Assembly (NCBI GenBank): GCA_964532595.1
Contig: CAZHIQ010000006.1
Coordinates: 1-64,000 of the forward strand
Direction of reading: 5' to 3'
Source: Chryseosolibacter sp964532595
Lineage (GTDB): Bacteria; Bacteroidota; Bacteroidia; Cytophagales; Cyclobacteriaceae
Length of the DNA stretch: 64,000 nucleotides
Under the pieces are notes generated by a model, which saw nothing but the letters and a program-made list of their open reading frames with translations, was not told the origin of the DNA and ran no database searches. The position numbers were made by a program, and so were the translations under genes. Below are positions 18,413 through 27,314 of the stretch, in pieces; position 1 is the stretch's first letter, and every line of letters begins with the position of its first letter.

Positions 18413-18444
18413 TTGCACCGACCACGTAGTAACGTCACGGCCTT

Positions 18445-19470
18445 TTAGCGATGATAGGTTTGAAGGATTTTCTCGTGGATACGGCCGATTAACGCCGGCC
18501 CTTCATAGATAAAGCCTGTATACAGTTGAATCAGGTCCGCACCAGCCTGTAGCTTTTCAATGGCATCATCGGCAGTCATGATACCCCCGACGCCGATAAT
18601 TGGAAAATCCGGTCCGAGTTTTTCCCTGAGATAGCGAATCACTTCCGTCGATCTTTTCCGTAACGGCCTGCCGCTAAGTCCGCCCGCACCAATTCGTAAT
18701 ACTTCGTCGTCGGGCGTCTCCAACCCTTCGCGTGAGATGGTGGTATTCGTTGCAATCACACCGTCGATTCCGGTACCTTTCAACAGATCAACAATATCGT
18801 CAAGTTGACCATCCGTCAGGTCGGGGGCAATCTTCAACAATACAGGTTTCGGAGATGCCAAAGATTCGCTACGTGATTTGACCACCCGCAATAGCTGCTC
18901 AAGTGGTTCCTTCTCCTGCAGCGCACGCAAGCCTGGAGTATTGGGCGAGCTTACGTTCAACACAAAATAATCGACGTAGGCATGAAGCGCATCGAAACAC
19001 TTCAGGTAATCGTCTATAGCCGATTCATTTGGCGTATCCTTGTTCTTTCCGATATTACCTCCCACCACGACTTTTGATTTCCGTCGCGCAAGTCTCTCAA
19101 CCGCTCGCTCCACGCCTTCGTTGTTAAAGCCCATTCGGTTAATGAGTGCTTCATCACGACGGAGTCGAAACAACCGCGGCTTCGGATTACCGGGTTGCGG
19201 GCGCGGCGTAAGTGTTCCAATCTCGATGAAGCCGAAGCCGAGGTCTCCGAGGCCATCAATCATCCGGGCGTCTTTATCAAAGCCCGCTGCCATCCCTACA
19301 GGATTGGAAAATTCAACTCCGAACAACGTCTTCTTTAGGCGCTTATCATTCTTCCGAAATGAAGCAGCAATAACACGGGAAAAGAAACGGAAACGAAGCA
19401 TTGCTGCTACCCATCCATGAATTCTCTCGGGTTCTATCAGAAATAAAACGGATCTAAACAATCTGTACAT
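18445..19470 (-). CDS. pyrD: Dihydroorotate dehydrogenase (quinone), class 2
   Basis: The flavoenzyme oxidises dihydroorotate to orotate and passes electrons to membrane quinone. Starting at MYRLFRSVLFLIEPERIHGW (341 residues), the N-terminal amphipathic helices are those of the membrane-bound class 2. FMN-site motifs are GMAAGFDKDA, GFIEIGTLTPRPQPGNPKPRL (split), NRMGFNN and the class 2 active-site NVSSPNTPGLR; VGGI and the end phosphate-binding region follow. The 37 extra upstream codons in the open frame overlap the promoter region and are unlikely. It is divergent from the barrel gene at 19565. Confidence 0.95.
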   Translation of the reverse strand: MYRLFRSVLFLIEPERIHGWVAAMLRFRFFSRVIAASFRKNDKRLKKTLFGVEFSNPVGMAAGFDKDARMIDGLGDLGFGFIEIGTLTPRPQPGNPKPRLFRLRRDEALINRMGFNNEGVERAVERLARRKSKVVVGGNIGKNKDTPNESAIDDYLKCFDALHAYVDYFVLNVSSPNTPGLRALQEKEPLEQLLRVVKSRSESLASPKPVLLKIAPDLTDGQLDDIVDLLKGTGIDGVIATNTTISREGLETPDDEVLRIGAGGLSGRPLRKRSTEVIRYLREKLGPDFPIIGVGGIMTADDAIEKLQAGADLIQLYTGFIYEGPALIGRIHEKILQTYHR

Positions 19471-19533
19471 CACCGCAAATTTAATCGGAAGTACTATACT
19501 TAACCTGAATATCTTTTTTATATCGTTTTTTCC

Positions 19534-19541
19534 TATTTTTG
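19534..19541 (+). promoter_or_regulatory. -7 box of the outer-membrane barrel gene
   Basis: TATTTTTG matches TAnnTTTG exactly, 23 nt before the ATG at 19565, within T-rich DNA. Confidence 0.55.
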
Positions 19542-19564
19542 CCACACCTAAAACAAAACAATCC

Positions 19565-20250
19565 ATGAAAAACATTTTCAAGTTCTTGTGTGTGATCGTG
19601 CTGGTGTTCAGTGCGACGTGTGTTTCGGCGCAGGGTCGTTATTCGAAGGGCGATGTTCTCCTGAATGCGGGCATTGGCCTTGGGTATTACTATGCAGGGG
19701 GAGTTCCGCTCCAGGTGTCAGCNNNNNNNNNNNNNNNNNNNNNNNNNNNNNNNNNNNNNNNNNNNNNNNNNNNNNNNNNNNNNNNNNNNNNNNNNNNNNN
19801 NNNNNNNNNNNNNNNNNNNNNNCGGGCATTGGCCTTGGGTATTACTATGCAGGGGGAGTTCCGCTCCAGGTGTCAGCTGAATGGGCAGTTAACGATCTTA
19901 TCTCCGTTGGTCCTTATTTTGGATACACGTCGTACAGCTACAACTGGGCTTTCGACCGTCGTCGGAGATTTTCCTTTATCGACATTGGGGTGAGAGGTTC
20001 TTATCACTTCAATGATATATTTGAGATTACGAACGAACAAGTCGACGTCTATGGTGGCGTTTTTCTCGGATATTCTGTCTCAAGCTCTTCGGGTGATGAT
20101 TTCTTTGGAGTATCGAATCCGTATCCCAGTCGTGTTGTCGGCGGAATCCACATCGGTGCCCGGTACTACTTCACCGAGAAGGTTGCCGGTTTTGCCGAGC
20201 TCGGTTACGGTCTTGCTCCTCTCGCAATCGGCGCAACATTCAAGCTTTAA
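19565..20250 (+). CDS. Small outer-membrane beta-barrel protein, interrupted by an artificial gap
   Basis: A secreted protein with signal peptide (1-22, VSAQ) and alternating strands such as GIGLGYYYAGG, ISVGPYFGYTSYSY, DIGVRGSYHF, YGGVFLGYSVSS, GGIHIGARYYF and a closing FAELGYGLAPLAIGATFKL. It resembles small 8-strand barrels (OmpW/OmpA-like fold). The frame is broken by 100 N, but the 55 bp on both sides are identical and their offset is 155 bp (2 mod 3); removing one copy and the Ns restores one continuous frame of 176 residues. Ligand or partner is unknown. A strong terminator follows. Confidence 0.85.
19668..19877. repeat. 55-bp identical flanks of the N gap
   Basis: Bases 19668-19722 and 19823-19877 are identical and abut the N run on each side. 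This is the pattern left when two contigs that overlap are scaffolded without merging. It is most likely not a biological repeat. Confidence 0.85.
19723..19822. other. Assembly gap of 100 N
   Basis: Exactly 100 undetermined bases, the conventional length for a gap of unknown size. Flank identity suggests the true gap length is zero or negative. Confidence 0.95.
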
Positions 20251-20284
20251 AGGTGTTTTGACTTAACCTAAACTGTAAGATCTT

Positions 20285-20314
20285 GAGCGCCGGACTTCCG
20301 GCGCTCTTTTTTTT
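20285..20314 (+). terminator. Rho-independent terminator of the barrel gene
   Basis: GAGCGCCGG (20285-20293) pairs with CCGGCGCTC (20298-20306) around loop ACTT and is followed by T8. It also touches the 3' end of the convergent xerD. Confidence 0.95.
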
Positions 20315-21218
20315 AGCTTCTTGGGTGGAACTCCGTGATGACCTGCCGGAGGTAGTCGCGATCAAGGTGCGTGTAAATCTCGGTAGTGGTTATTGATTCA
20401 TGCCCTAACATTTCCTGTACAGCACGCAAGTCTGCTCCCCCTTCAATGAGATGTGTCGCAAAGGAATGGCGAAAGGTGTGGGGACTTACTTTCTTGGTGA
20501 TCCCTGCCTTCCGCGCCAAGTTGCGGATGATGGTAAATATCATAACCCGTGTGAGCTTCCGGCCGTTACGGTTGAGAAATACATAAATTTCATGTCCTCG
20601 TTGCGGCCCCTTATGCGGCGCCTGACCGCGAATTTGTTTAACGTAAATTCTTACGTACTTGAGGGCGTCCCTTCCAATGGGAACAAGTCTCTCTTTATTC
20701 CCCTTGCCGGTTACCCGGATAAATCCCTCCTCGTCGTAAAGATTATTCAATTTGAGGTCAACAAGCTCCGATACCCTGAGCCCCGAACTATAGAGAACTT
20801 CGACAATAGCCCGATTCCGCGCACCCTCAGCAGTCGACAGGTCATTAGCATCAAGCAACTTAACAATCTCATGGTAAGAGAGAGTATCCGGAAGCTTTCG
20901 ACCCAGTTTCGGCGCTTCGAGTAAGGCGGTAGGATCGGAATCAATCTCCTTATCGTAGACCAGGTATTTATAAAAGCTTTTTAATCCCGAAAGAATCCGG
21001 GCCTGACTGTGCGCACTCATTCCCAGTTCGGAGACATAGACGAGGAAATCGCGCAGTTGTACAACCGTAACCCCTGCCGGCGGTGTGCCCGGTGAACACA
21101 TCTCGATATACTGCCCAAGCTTGCGCGCATCGGCGACATAAGCATCGACGGAGTTATCCGACAGGGATCGCTCAAGCTTCAGGTAATGACGAAAGTTTCG
21201 AAGCGTTGATTCCCACAT
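20313..21218 (-). CDS. xerD: Site-specific tyrosine recombinase XerD
   Basis: This 301-residue recombinase resolves chromosome dimers at dif with its partner, activated by FtsK. The core-binding SAM-like domain covers about 1-90 and the catalytic domain the rest. Catalytic residues are R148 (SSGLRVSEL), K172 (GKGNKER), H247 and R250 (HTFRHSFATH), H273 (LGHES) and nucleophile Y282 (EIYTHLD). Length is the family norm. The start at MWEST is chosen because a perfect -7 box ends only 4 nt upstream. It is a stand-alone chromosomal recombinase, not part of the remnant at 256-576. Confidence 0.93.
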   Translation of the reverse strand: MWESTLRNFRHYLKLERSLSDNSVDAYVADARKLGQYIEMCSPGTPPAGVTVVQLRDFLVYVSELGMSAHSQARILSGLKSFYKYLVYDKEIDSDPTALLEAPKLGRKLPDTLSYHEIVKLLDANDLSTAEGARNRAIVEVLYSSGLRVSELVDLKLNNLYDEEGFIRVTGKGNKERLVPIGRDALKYVRIYVKQIRGQAPHKGPQRGHEIYVFLNRNGRKLTRVMIFTIIRNLARKAGITKKVSPHTFRHSFATHLIEGGADLRAVQEMLGHESITTTEIYTHLDRDYLRQVITEFHPRS

Positions 21219-21222
21219 GCGA

Positions 21223-21230
21223 CAAAGATA
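21223..21230 (-). promoter_or_regulatory. -7 box of xerD
   Basis: Minus-strand TATCTTTG, 4 nt before the ATG, implying a leaderless or nearly leaderless mRNA. Confidence 0.55.
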
Positions 21231-21274
21231 GATCAAAAAAAAGGGGATGGTAAGCGGCTCGTTTTCCTATTTGC

Positions 21275-21282
21275 TATCTTTC
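21275..21282 (+). promoter_or_regulatory. -7-like box of aroQ
   Basis: TATCTTTC differs from TAnnTTTG at the last base; it ends 4 nt before the ATG. Confidence 0.4.
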
Positions 21283-21286
21283 GGTT

Positions 21287-21712
21287 ATGAAAATCCAGAT
21301 TATCAACGGGCCGAATCTGAACCTTCTCGGGAAGCGCGAACCCGGCATTTACGGCAACCAATCATTTGACGAGTTCTTTATCACGCTTAAGGAGCGTTTC
21401 CCCGAAGCCGACCTTCATTACTATCAGTCGAATATTGAAGGGGAGATGGTTAACAAGCTACACGAGGTAGGCTTCGACTTCGACGGCATTATACTCAACG
21501 CAGGGGCATATACGCACACTTCTGTCGCCTTACACGACGCCATTGCTGCCATCAAAACCCCGGTTATTGAAGTCCACATCTCGAACGTTTACGGTCGCGA
21601 GGAGTTCAGGCACAAAAGTCTTATCACTTCCAAGTGTGTTGGCTTGCTTACCGGTTTCGGAATGGAAGGCTATGCGATGGCCCTTTCATGGTTTCTAAGC
21701 CAAAAGAAGTAA
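21287..21712 (+). CDS. aroQ: 3-dehydroquinate dehydratase, type II
   Basis: The 141-residue enzyme dehydrates 3-dehydroquinate in the shikimate pathway. Family signatures are INGPNLNLLGKREPGIYG at 6-23 with the catalytic Arg and Tyr, QSNIEGEMVNKLHE, the ILNAGAYTHTSVALHDAI segment, and EVHISNVYGREEFRHKS with the catalytic His. The length fits the dodecameric type II class. The next gene (aminotransferase) starts 44 bp later on the same strand and may be co-transcribed. Confidence 0.96.
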   Translation: MKIQIINGPNLNLLGKREPGIYGNQSFDEFFITLKERFPEADLHYYQSNIEGEMVNKLHEVGFDFDGIILNAGAYTHTSVALHDAIAAIKTPVIEVHISNVYGREEFRHKSLITSKCVGLLTGFGMEGYAMALSWFLSQKK

Positions 21713-21756
21713 TGGTTGTCGAGTGTTGATCAGCCAAGTCTAAATTGAGTCAAGAG

Positions 21757-22815
21757 ATGCTGTCGTTCTACCCAGGCCCTTCCCGAGTTTATGACGAAAT
21801 ACCGAGGTACGTGCGAGATGCTCACCGGTCGGGTCTGCTCGGGATGAACCACCGCAGCCCTGAATTTGTACAGCTTTCCGCCCAAACAATCTCCTTACTG
21901 AAAGACAAGCTCGAAATTCCCGCCGGCTACACAATCTTTTTCACATCGTCGGCAACGGAATGCTGGGAGATAATCGCGCAATCGCTCGTCGACCAGGCCA
22001 GCTACCACATCTTCAATGGCGCCTTTGGAGCCAAGTGGTTCGAATACACCCGACGAATCCGGCCGGGCGCGCGATCCCTGGTTTTTGAAAGAGAATCGGA
22101 AGTTGTAGTAGACGAACTCGAAGAGGCCCAGGACGCTGAGGTAATCTGCCTTACTCAGAACGAAACGTCAAATGGGACGGAGGTCAGCAATGAAACTCTC
22201 CGCCGCATCCGCAGGCGCTTTCCAAATCATCTGCTTGCTATCGATGCCACTTCGAGTATGGCGGGCATCTTTCTCGACTTCGCAGCCGCCGACATCTGGT
22301 TCGCTTCTGTCCAGAAATGCTTTGGCCTTCCGGCAGGGCTCGCGCTTCTGATTTGCTCGCCTGCGGCCATTAAGCGCGCCCAACAACTGGATGAACGTGA
22401 TCACTACAACAGTCTGGTTTTCATGGCGGACATGATGGCGAAATGGCAGACGACCCATACACCTAACGTCCTCAACATCTATCTATTGAACCGTGTAATG
22501 GAAGCTGCGCCTCCCATCCGGACAGTTGATCGCAAAACGAGAAGTCGTTACCGGCAATGGATGAGTTTTCTGAAGGATCGAACAACGATACAACATCTTA
22601 TTGCCAATCAGAGCGTACATTCGCTTACCGTGCTGCCCATTCGCGCCGACACCGATCGGGTAAACCGTATAAAGGAGGACGCAAAAACGAAAGGCATTCT
22701 GCTCGGCGAAGGATATGGCGACCTGAAAGCAACAACATTTCGGATCGCGAACTTCCCCGCCATTCGGGATAGTGAAATCCGCGCCCTGAAATCTTTCCTT
22801 TCCGACTATCAATAG
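21757..22815 (+). CDS. Class V aminotransferase, phosphoserine aminotransferase-like
   Basis: A 352-residue PLP enzyme. The SerC-like start FYPGPSRVYDEIP, the substrate region TSSATECWEII, and the PLP lysine in SVQKCFGLPAG (about K187) identify a class V aminotransferase. Phosphoserine aminotransferase is the nearest functional guess, but the HR/W residues of canonical SerC were not verified. The ATG at 21757 is chosen; an in-frame TTG 12 nt upstream is possible. It lies between aroQ and marC. Confidence 0.82.
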   Translation: MLSFYPGPSRVYDEIPRYVRDAHRSGLLGMNHRSPEFVQLSAQTISLLKDKLEIPAGYTIFFTSSATECWEIIAQSLVDQASYHIFNGAFGAKWFEYTRRIRPGARSLVFERESEVVVDELEEAQDAEVICLTQNETSNGTEVSNETLRRIRRRFPNHLLAIDATSSMAGIFLDFAAADIWFASVQKCFGLPAGLALLICSPAAIKRAQQLDERDHYNSLVFMADMMAKWQTTHTPNVLNIYLLNRVMEAAPPIRTVDRKTRSRYRQWMSFLKDRTTIQHLIANQSVHSLTVLPIRADTDRVNRIKEDAKTKGILLGEGYGDLKATTFRIANFPAIRDSEIRALKSFLSDYQ

Positions 22816-22832
22816 TCAGACAACGAATTCAC

Positions 22833-22840
22833 TATTTTTG
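22833..22840 (+). promoter_or_regulatory. -7 box of marC
   Basis: TATTTTTG ends 3 nt before the ATG at 22844, consistent with leaderless transcription. Confidence 0.55.
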
Positions 22841-22843
22841 CAC

Positions 22844-23422
22844 ATGTCCGCATTCGACCTTAAGGAAATATTGTCAATCACGCTGATTCTCTTCTCGGTG
22901 ATCGACATCCTCGGTTCTATCCCGTTCATTATACTTATCCGCAAACGCGAAGGAGGCATTCAGGCAGGCAAAGCAACACTCATCGCCGCAGGGTTGATGA
23001 TCGTCTTTATGTATCTCGGAAACAGCGTCTTAATGTTGTTCGGCCTGGATATCGCTTCGTTTGCTATTGCCGGGGCCATCGTAATATTTATAGTGGCGAT
23101 GGAAATGATTCTCGGTATCACCTTGATTAAGGACGATCCAAGCGCCAAAGGTTCAGGATCCGTTGTCCCGCTCGCCTTTCCCCTGATTGCTGGAGCCGGA
23201 ACATTGACTACCATTCTCTCGCTGCGATCAGTTTACCAGGAGATAAACATCCTCATCGGAATCATCCTCAACATCGCTATTGTTTATATCGTATTGCGTT
23301 CAAGTGCATGGCTTGAACGGGTCATCGGCGAGTCCGGTTTTTCGGTTTTACGAAGAGTCTTTGGCGTCATTCTATTGGCCATTGCCGTCAAGATCTTCAA
23401 GTCCAACGTTGTTCTTCAATGA
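22844..23422 (+). CDS. MarC family integral membrane protein
   Basis: A 192-residue inner-membrane protein of the MarC/UPF0056 (NAAT) family with six hydrophobic segments. Family features are LFSVIDILGSIPFI in the first segment and the GAGTLTTILSL region in the fourth. The transported substrate is not firmly known for the family. It overlaps rnhA by 4 nt (ATGA), so the two are translationally coupled. An upstream TTG at 22838 falls within the promoter box and is unlikely. Confidence 0.9.
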   Translation: MSAFDLKEILSITLILFSVIDILGSIPFIILIRKREGGIQAGKATLIAAGLMIVFMYLGNSVLMLFGLDIASFAIAGAIVIFIVAMEMILGITLIKDDPSAKGSGSVVPLAFPLIAGAGTLTTILSLRSVYQEINILIGIILNIAIVYIVLRSSAWLERVIGESGFSVLRRVFGVILLAIAVKIFKSNVVLQ

Positions 23423-23871
23423 TAAACATATATACTGACGGGGCAGCTCAGGGCAACCCGGGCCCTGGAGGATACGGGGTCATTCTCAAATTCGGTTCAC
23501 ACGTAAAGGAACTTTCACAGGGATTCAGGTTAACGACGAATAACCGGATGGAACTTCTTGCTGTCATCGCCGGACTCGAAGCTATTCGCAGAGAAGGGAT
23601 CCCCGTAACCATCTACTCCGACTCCGAGTACGTTGTCAATGCAGTAGAAAAAGGTTGGCTATGGAACTGGGAAAGGAAGAATTTTTCCGGTAAGAAGAAT
23701 GCTGACCTTTGGAAGCGGTATATACCGCTTCACCGAAAGTACAACCCTAAGTTCAGATGGATCCGAGGACACGCCGGGCATCCTGAGAACGAGCGATGTG
23801 ACGTCTTAGCGGTGAGTGCCGCACGGAGTTCCAACCTGCTCATCGACGAAGTATACGAAGCCGAACGCTAA
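23419..23871 (+). CDS. rnhA: Ribonuclease HI
   Basis: This 150-residue enzyme cuts the RNA strand of RNA-DNA hybrids. The metal-binding acidic residues are seen in order: D in IYTDGAAQGNPGPGG (residue 7), E in NNRMELLAV (about 45), D in IYSDSEYVV (about 68) and D in ENERCDVLA (about 132), with the GHAGHPENE loop that carries the catalytic His. Length is normal (E. coli 155). Its stop lies 2 bp from the stop of the convergent saccharopine dehydrogenase-like gene. rnhB is at 55756. Confidence 0.96.
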   Translation: MINIYTDGAAQGNPGPGGYGVILKFGSHVKELSQGFRLTTNNRMELLAVIAGLEAIRREGIPVTIYSDSEYVVNAVEKGWLWNWERKNFSGKKNADLWKRYIPLHRKYNPKFRWIRGHAGHPENERCDVLAVSAARSSNLLIDEVYEAER

Positions 23872-23873
23872 TC

Positions 23874-25211
23874 CTATCGTATTTGAGTTTCCTTCAACTC
23901 GATACCCAGCGTCGAAAGTTCGGCCAGGATGGGCTCGTAAAATTCACGTGTGGTCGGTATGCAAACGCCGCGCCTCTCAATTTTTCCGATCGCTAACAAG
24001 CGGGTGGCAATAGCCAAAGGAAGGCCCACTGTACGCGCCATGGCGGTAAAGACCTGGTCGTGACCGGTCGTTACCAGAGACGCCTGGATCTCATGATCTT
24101 CACCGTCATGCGTATAGCGAAAGCGATGCCACATCACAATTTCATCGAGATCTTCCGGACAAAGCGCCCACCGCTTGTTGAGAATATGTTCAAGAATAGA
24201 GGCCGGGGTACCTGACGGGAGCCCAACGGGCGTCTCATCAAAAAATCCCGACCACCGCAACATCTCAATTTCAGGAGCATCGGGTGTCAGGCCGAGGGCA
24301 GCCGACAGCCTACCCGCAATATCGCCAGCGCCCGCGGCAGGAGGCAAGAACGCATCGAGAAATCCGGCGTGTGTCAGATGCTGTACATCAGCCATCGGAT
24401 AGCTATCATCACAGCATCCCAACTGGACAAAGACATTCCATGCTCCGCAAAACCCCTTGTGACGAAGCGTTCCCCGCAGCATCGTTGAAATGCCGCGAAG
24501 GCCATACAAATCGATATACTTGAGCGAATCGCGATTGGCGTAACCTTCATAGTCTCCATGGCCGGGAACATGCACCGGTGTAATGCGTTGAAATACCTGC
24601 TGATAAGGAATATACTTCGAGCGTCCATCCTGGAGATAGCGCGCCGTGCCCTGTCCCGCGGTGACTACATTTCGGGGATTCCAGGTAAACTTGTATCGCC
24701 AGGGGTTCCCTGGGTCTGTTTGAGGCGCAATAAGCCCCCCCGTGAACGATTCAAACGATGTGATCGCACCTCCGTTGAGTCGGATGTGATCAATCACCTT
24801 CATAGCACTCAAATGATCGATCCCCGGATCAAGCCCACACTCGTTCAAAAACAACAGTCCCTTCCGTTGTGCCTCTTCATTAAAGGAAAGCAGCTCATCG
24901 GTTACATAACTCGCCGTCAGGAAATGCTTGCCTTCGCTCAGGCAGCTCTTCGCAACGAGTGCATGAAACTTTGGAGGGAGGAGCGACACAACGATATCAG
25001 CGTCGGCGATTGCCTGGCGCGACTCTTCTTGCTGCTCAATATCGAAACGCACCGCCGTGGCGAAAGGGGAATCACCGGTCCTGGCGCGCGCCGCATCGGG
25101 TGAAAAATCACCTACAGTTATCTTCCACTCGTAAGCGGGAGCCTGCTCAATCAGGTATCGGATGAGCGCCGATGACGATCGTCCGGCACCAAGGACAAGG
25201 ATGCGTTTCAT
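23874..25211 (-). CDS. Saccharopine dehydrogenase family protein (first copy)
   Basis: A 445-residue NAD(P)-binding oxidoreductase. It starts MKRILVLGAGRSSS with the Rossmann glycine motif and has ADIVVSLLPPKFHALVAKSC and the NECGLDPGIDHLSAMKVIDHI signature of the LYS9/LysM-type saccharopine reductase fold. The likely role is lysine or alpha-aminoadipate metabolism, yet no partner gene (LKR, AASADH) is adjacent. A second shorter family member is at 40904. The upstream in-frame start at 25238 adds 9 unlikely residues. Confidence 0.88.
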   Translation of the reverse strand: MKRILVLGAGRSSSALIRYLIEQAPAYEWKITVGDFSPDAARARTGDSPFATAVRFDIEQQEESRQAIADADIVVSLLPPKFHALVAKSCLSEGKHFLTASYVTDELLSFNEEAQRKGLLFLNECGLDPGIDHLSAMKVIDHIRLNGGAITSFESFTGGLIAPQTDPGNPWRYKFTWNPRNVVTAGQGTARYLQDGRSKYIPYQQVFQRITPVHVPGHGDYEGYANRDSLKYIDLYGLRGISTMLRGTLRHKGFCGAWNVFVQLGCCDDSYPMADVQHLTHAGFLDAFLPPAAGAGDIAGRLSAALGLTPDAPEIEMLRWSGFFDETPVGLPSGTPASILEHILNKRWALCPEDLDEIVMWHRFRYTHDGEDHEIQASLVTTGHDQVFTAMARTVGLPLAIATRLLAIGKIERRGVCIPTTREFYEPILAELSTLGIELKETQIR

Positions 25212-25280
25212 GTCGCAAAGTAATTCAATCAGCATCAAAATTACACCGAAAATTGGGTAACTTCGAAAGTCCTAGCAAAC

Positions 25281-25760
25281 ATGGAAACATCCCCATTTAT
25301 CGTCGTCAGCAGCCGCGAAGAACTCGATAGCGAATCAAGACTTATTGTTGATCAGGCGGAGCAGGTCTCCCGGGGTGCCTATGCCCCCTATTCGCGTTTT
25401 CAGGTCGGCTCAGCGATATTACTGGAAGACGGCACCATTGTCAGCGGGTCGAACCAGGAGAATGCGGCACACCCTGCGGGCATGTGTGCTGAGCGAGTCG
25501 CCCTTTACACAGCAGCTTCCCATCATCCCCAGGCCTTCATCAGGAAAATCGCGGTTGTCGCCCGGCATTGGAACGGACATCAACTCGTTCCCGTGACGCC
25601 TTGCGGACAATGCCGGCAAGTCTTGCTTGAATTCGAAGAGCGACAACAACGCCCGATCGAAGTCATCATGCAGACCCACGATTATCAATGGGTCAAGGCG
25701 CCGTCATCGGCTTCGCTCCTGCCTTTTGCCTTCACCTCCGCGGCACTTGAACGTAGGTAA
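25281..25760 (+). CDS. cdd: Cytidine deaminase
   Basis: A 159-residue zinc enzyme that converts cytidine or deoxycytidine to uridine forms in pyrimidine salvage. The zinc/catalytic motif is CAER with Glu proton shuttle (near residue 71-74), and PCGQCRQ supplies the other two cysteines (near 111-117). YAPYSRFQVGSAIL and GSNQENAAHPAG are family substrate-binding stretches. It resembles the small homotetrameric class (about 130-140 residues), slightly longer at the N-terminus. It is divergent from the saccharopine dehydrogenase-like gene. Confidence 0.95.
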   Translation: METSPFIVVSSREELDSESRLIVDQAEQVSRGAYAPYSRFQVGSAILLEDGTIVSGSNQENAAHPAGMCAERVALYTAASHHPQAFIRKIAVVARHWNGHQLVPVTPCGQCRQVLLEFEERQQRPIEVIMQTHDYQWVKAPSSASLLPFAFTSAALERR

Positions 25761-25870
25761 TAGATGTATTCCAAAACCATTTTTTTGATAAATTGTTCAG
25801 CGATACCTGGCGATCCCCGGTCATCAACGAGTCCCTTATCGGGATTCGACCAACCGTAACGACAACAACT

Positions 25871-26236
25871 ATGGAAGCACTCCGATTGCCCGGAACAGAC
25901 GAAACTCCGCAGGTGATTCTTGACCAGAAAGAAGGGATCTTTGAGTTGTCGGGACGCTCATTGCCCTATGACGCCGCAGAGTGGTTCAAACCTGTTAGTC
26001 AATGGTTGGAGACATACGCCCAAAACCCCAACCCATCTACCACGTTTGCTTTCAAGCTTGAATACTTTAACACCGCATCATCAAAGGCATTGATCGATCT
26101 ACTGTACATTCTGGCTGCCATCCCCGGAACAAAGGTCGAATGGTATTTTCAGGATGAAGACGAAGACATGGAAGAGGCGGGCGAGGAATTCGCCGAACTG
26201 GTAAACATTCCTTTTACTTTTATCGCACTCGATTGA
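25871..26236 (+). CDS. SiaC family (DUF1987) regulatory phosphoprotein
   Basis: A 121-residue protein of the DUF1987/SiaC family. In Pseudomonas SiaC is phosphorylated by SiaB and dephosphorylated by SiaA, and regulates a diguanylate cyclase. Here LEYFNTASSKALIDLLY carries the expected Thr/Ser phosphosite. The start MEALRLPGTDETP is preferred over an extension beginning at 25793. There is no SiaA or SiaB homologue in the window, so the local regulatory partner is missing. Family call from motif recognition. Confidence 0.8.
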   Translation: MEALRLPGTDETPQVILDQKEGIFELSGRSLPYDAAEWFKPVSQWLETYAQNPNPSTTFAFKLEYFNTASSKALIDLLYILAAIPGTKVEWYFQDEDEDMEEAGEEFAELVNIPFTFIALD

Positions 26237-26400
26237 CTCAACGAAGCGGTTACTAAAGGACGAAAAAGACGATACATAAGACGGCAACTTCCTAAGGGAG
26301 ACCCGTTTCGAACACCTGTAGTCCGATATTTGCGGGCAGGTAACATTTTGGGAGGGAATGCCAAATTTTTAAGTTTGTATCCTAATAATTTTACTGCCAT

Positions 26401-27297
26401 ATGAGAATCCTCATTATAGGGTTGATCGCACTGTCACTCGCCGCCTGCAGTTCTGGAAATAAGACTGAGGACCAGGCCTTCATCGACGCGCTTGACGGGG
26501 CCGGCCTCGAAAGCCAGATCGTATCCGAAGAAGTGAAGGACATTCTGGAGCGGATTCCCAGCCCCCTGGAGATTTCTGTACTGCTCAAGCAGACCGAAAA
26601 CAAGTACGATCCTTCTCTGCTGAACGCTGCGGATCGGATAGCGCGGTACAGTACCAATTACCAGAAGGCACTTAACCTCGGTATCTATGGAACTGATCTC
26701 GGCTACACGAATGTCTATCAACGCAGTCAGGACGGTATTCGCTACATGACAGCAATCACCAGCCTGGCGCGGGAGCTCAATATCGGACAGTTTTTTGAGG
26801 CCGAAACTATGGGCAGACTAGTCTCCAATAGCGAGAACATGGATTCGCTGCTGCTCATTACCACCCAGAACTTCAATCGTATAAACCAGTATCTGTTGTC
26901 TCAAAACCGAGGTCACCTAAGTGTGCTACTCCTGACAGGGGGCTGGCTTGAGGCGTTGCACATTACCTGCAAAGTTGCCCAGCAGTTTCCCGACAACGAA
27001 CAGCTCCAGGAAACGATCGGTAGTCAAAAGGTCATCCTGGATAACCTGATGCACCTCCTCACGTACTTCAAGGACAACGACAAAAGCATACCGGAATTTC
27101 TGGCCGATTTGCAACCACTAAAAGAAGCCTTCGATGGCGTAACCATCACGACCGTTTATCAGCCGTCAACCTACGAAATTGTCGATGGCGTCATGGTAGT
27201 GCGTGACAACAGTTCAAGCTCGATTGACATCGATTCATTGGATATCGAAAAGATACGTACATCAACCGAACGCATACGCAAAAAGATTATTAGCTAA
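26401..27297 (+). CDS. Conserved lipoprotein of unknown function
   Basis: A 298-residue lipoprotein: signal 1-15 with lipobox SLAAC (lipidated C16). The rest is predominantly helical, without recognised catalytic motifs; the stretch YSTNYQKALNLGIYGTDLGY and repeated NxxxxDSLLL-type helices resemble a Bacteroidota-conserved lipoprotein whose function I do not know. It lies 17 bp before the small secreted protein gene and probably shares its transcript. Confidence 0.75.
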   Translation: MRILIIGLIALSLAACSSGNKTEDQAFIDALDGAGLESQIVSEEVKDILERIPSPLEISVLLKQTENKYDPSLLNAADRIARYSTNYQKALNLGIYGTDLGYTNVYQRSQDGIRYMTAITSLARELNIGQFFEAETMGRLVSNSENMDSLLLITTQNFNRINQYLLSQNRGHLSVLLLTGGWLEALHITCKVAQQFPDNEQLQETIGSQKVILDNLMHLLTYFKDNDKSIPEFLADLQPLKEAFDGVTITTVYQPSTYEIVDGVMVVRDNSSSSIDIDSLDIEKIRTSTERIRKKIIS

Positions 27298-27314
27298 TAC
27301 GCGAGAACGACCCT

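Noticed and set aside
19588..20250. Real tandem duplication in the barrel protein
   Set aside because: Copies are identical, exactly flank 100 Ns, and collapsing them restores the frame, so an assembly overlap is simpler.
20313..21218. xerD as part of a mobile element
   Set aside because: It has the length and motifs of the chromosomal XerD, with ftsK in the same window and no element ends nearby.
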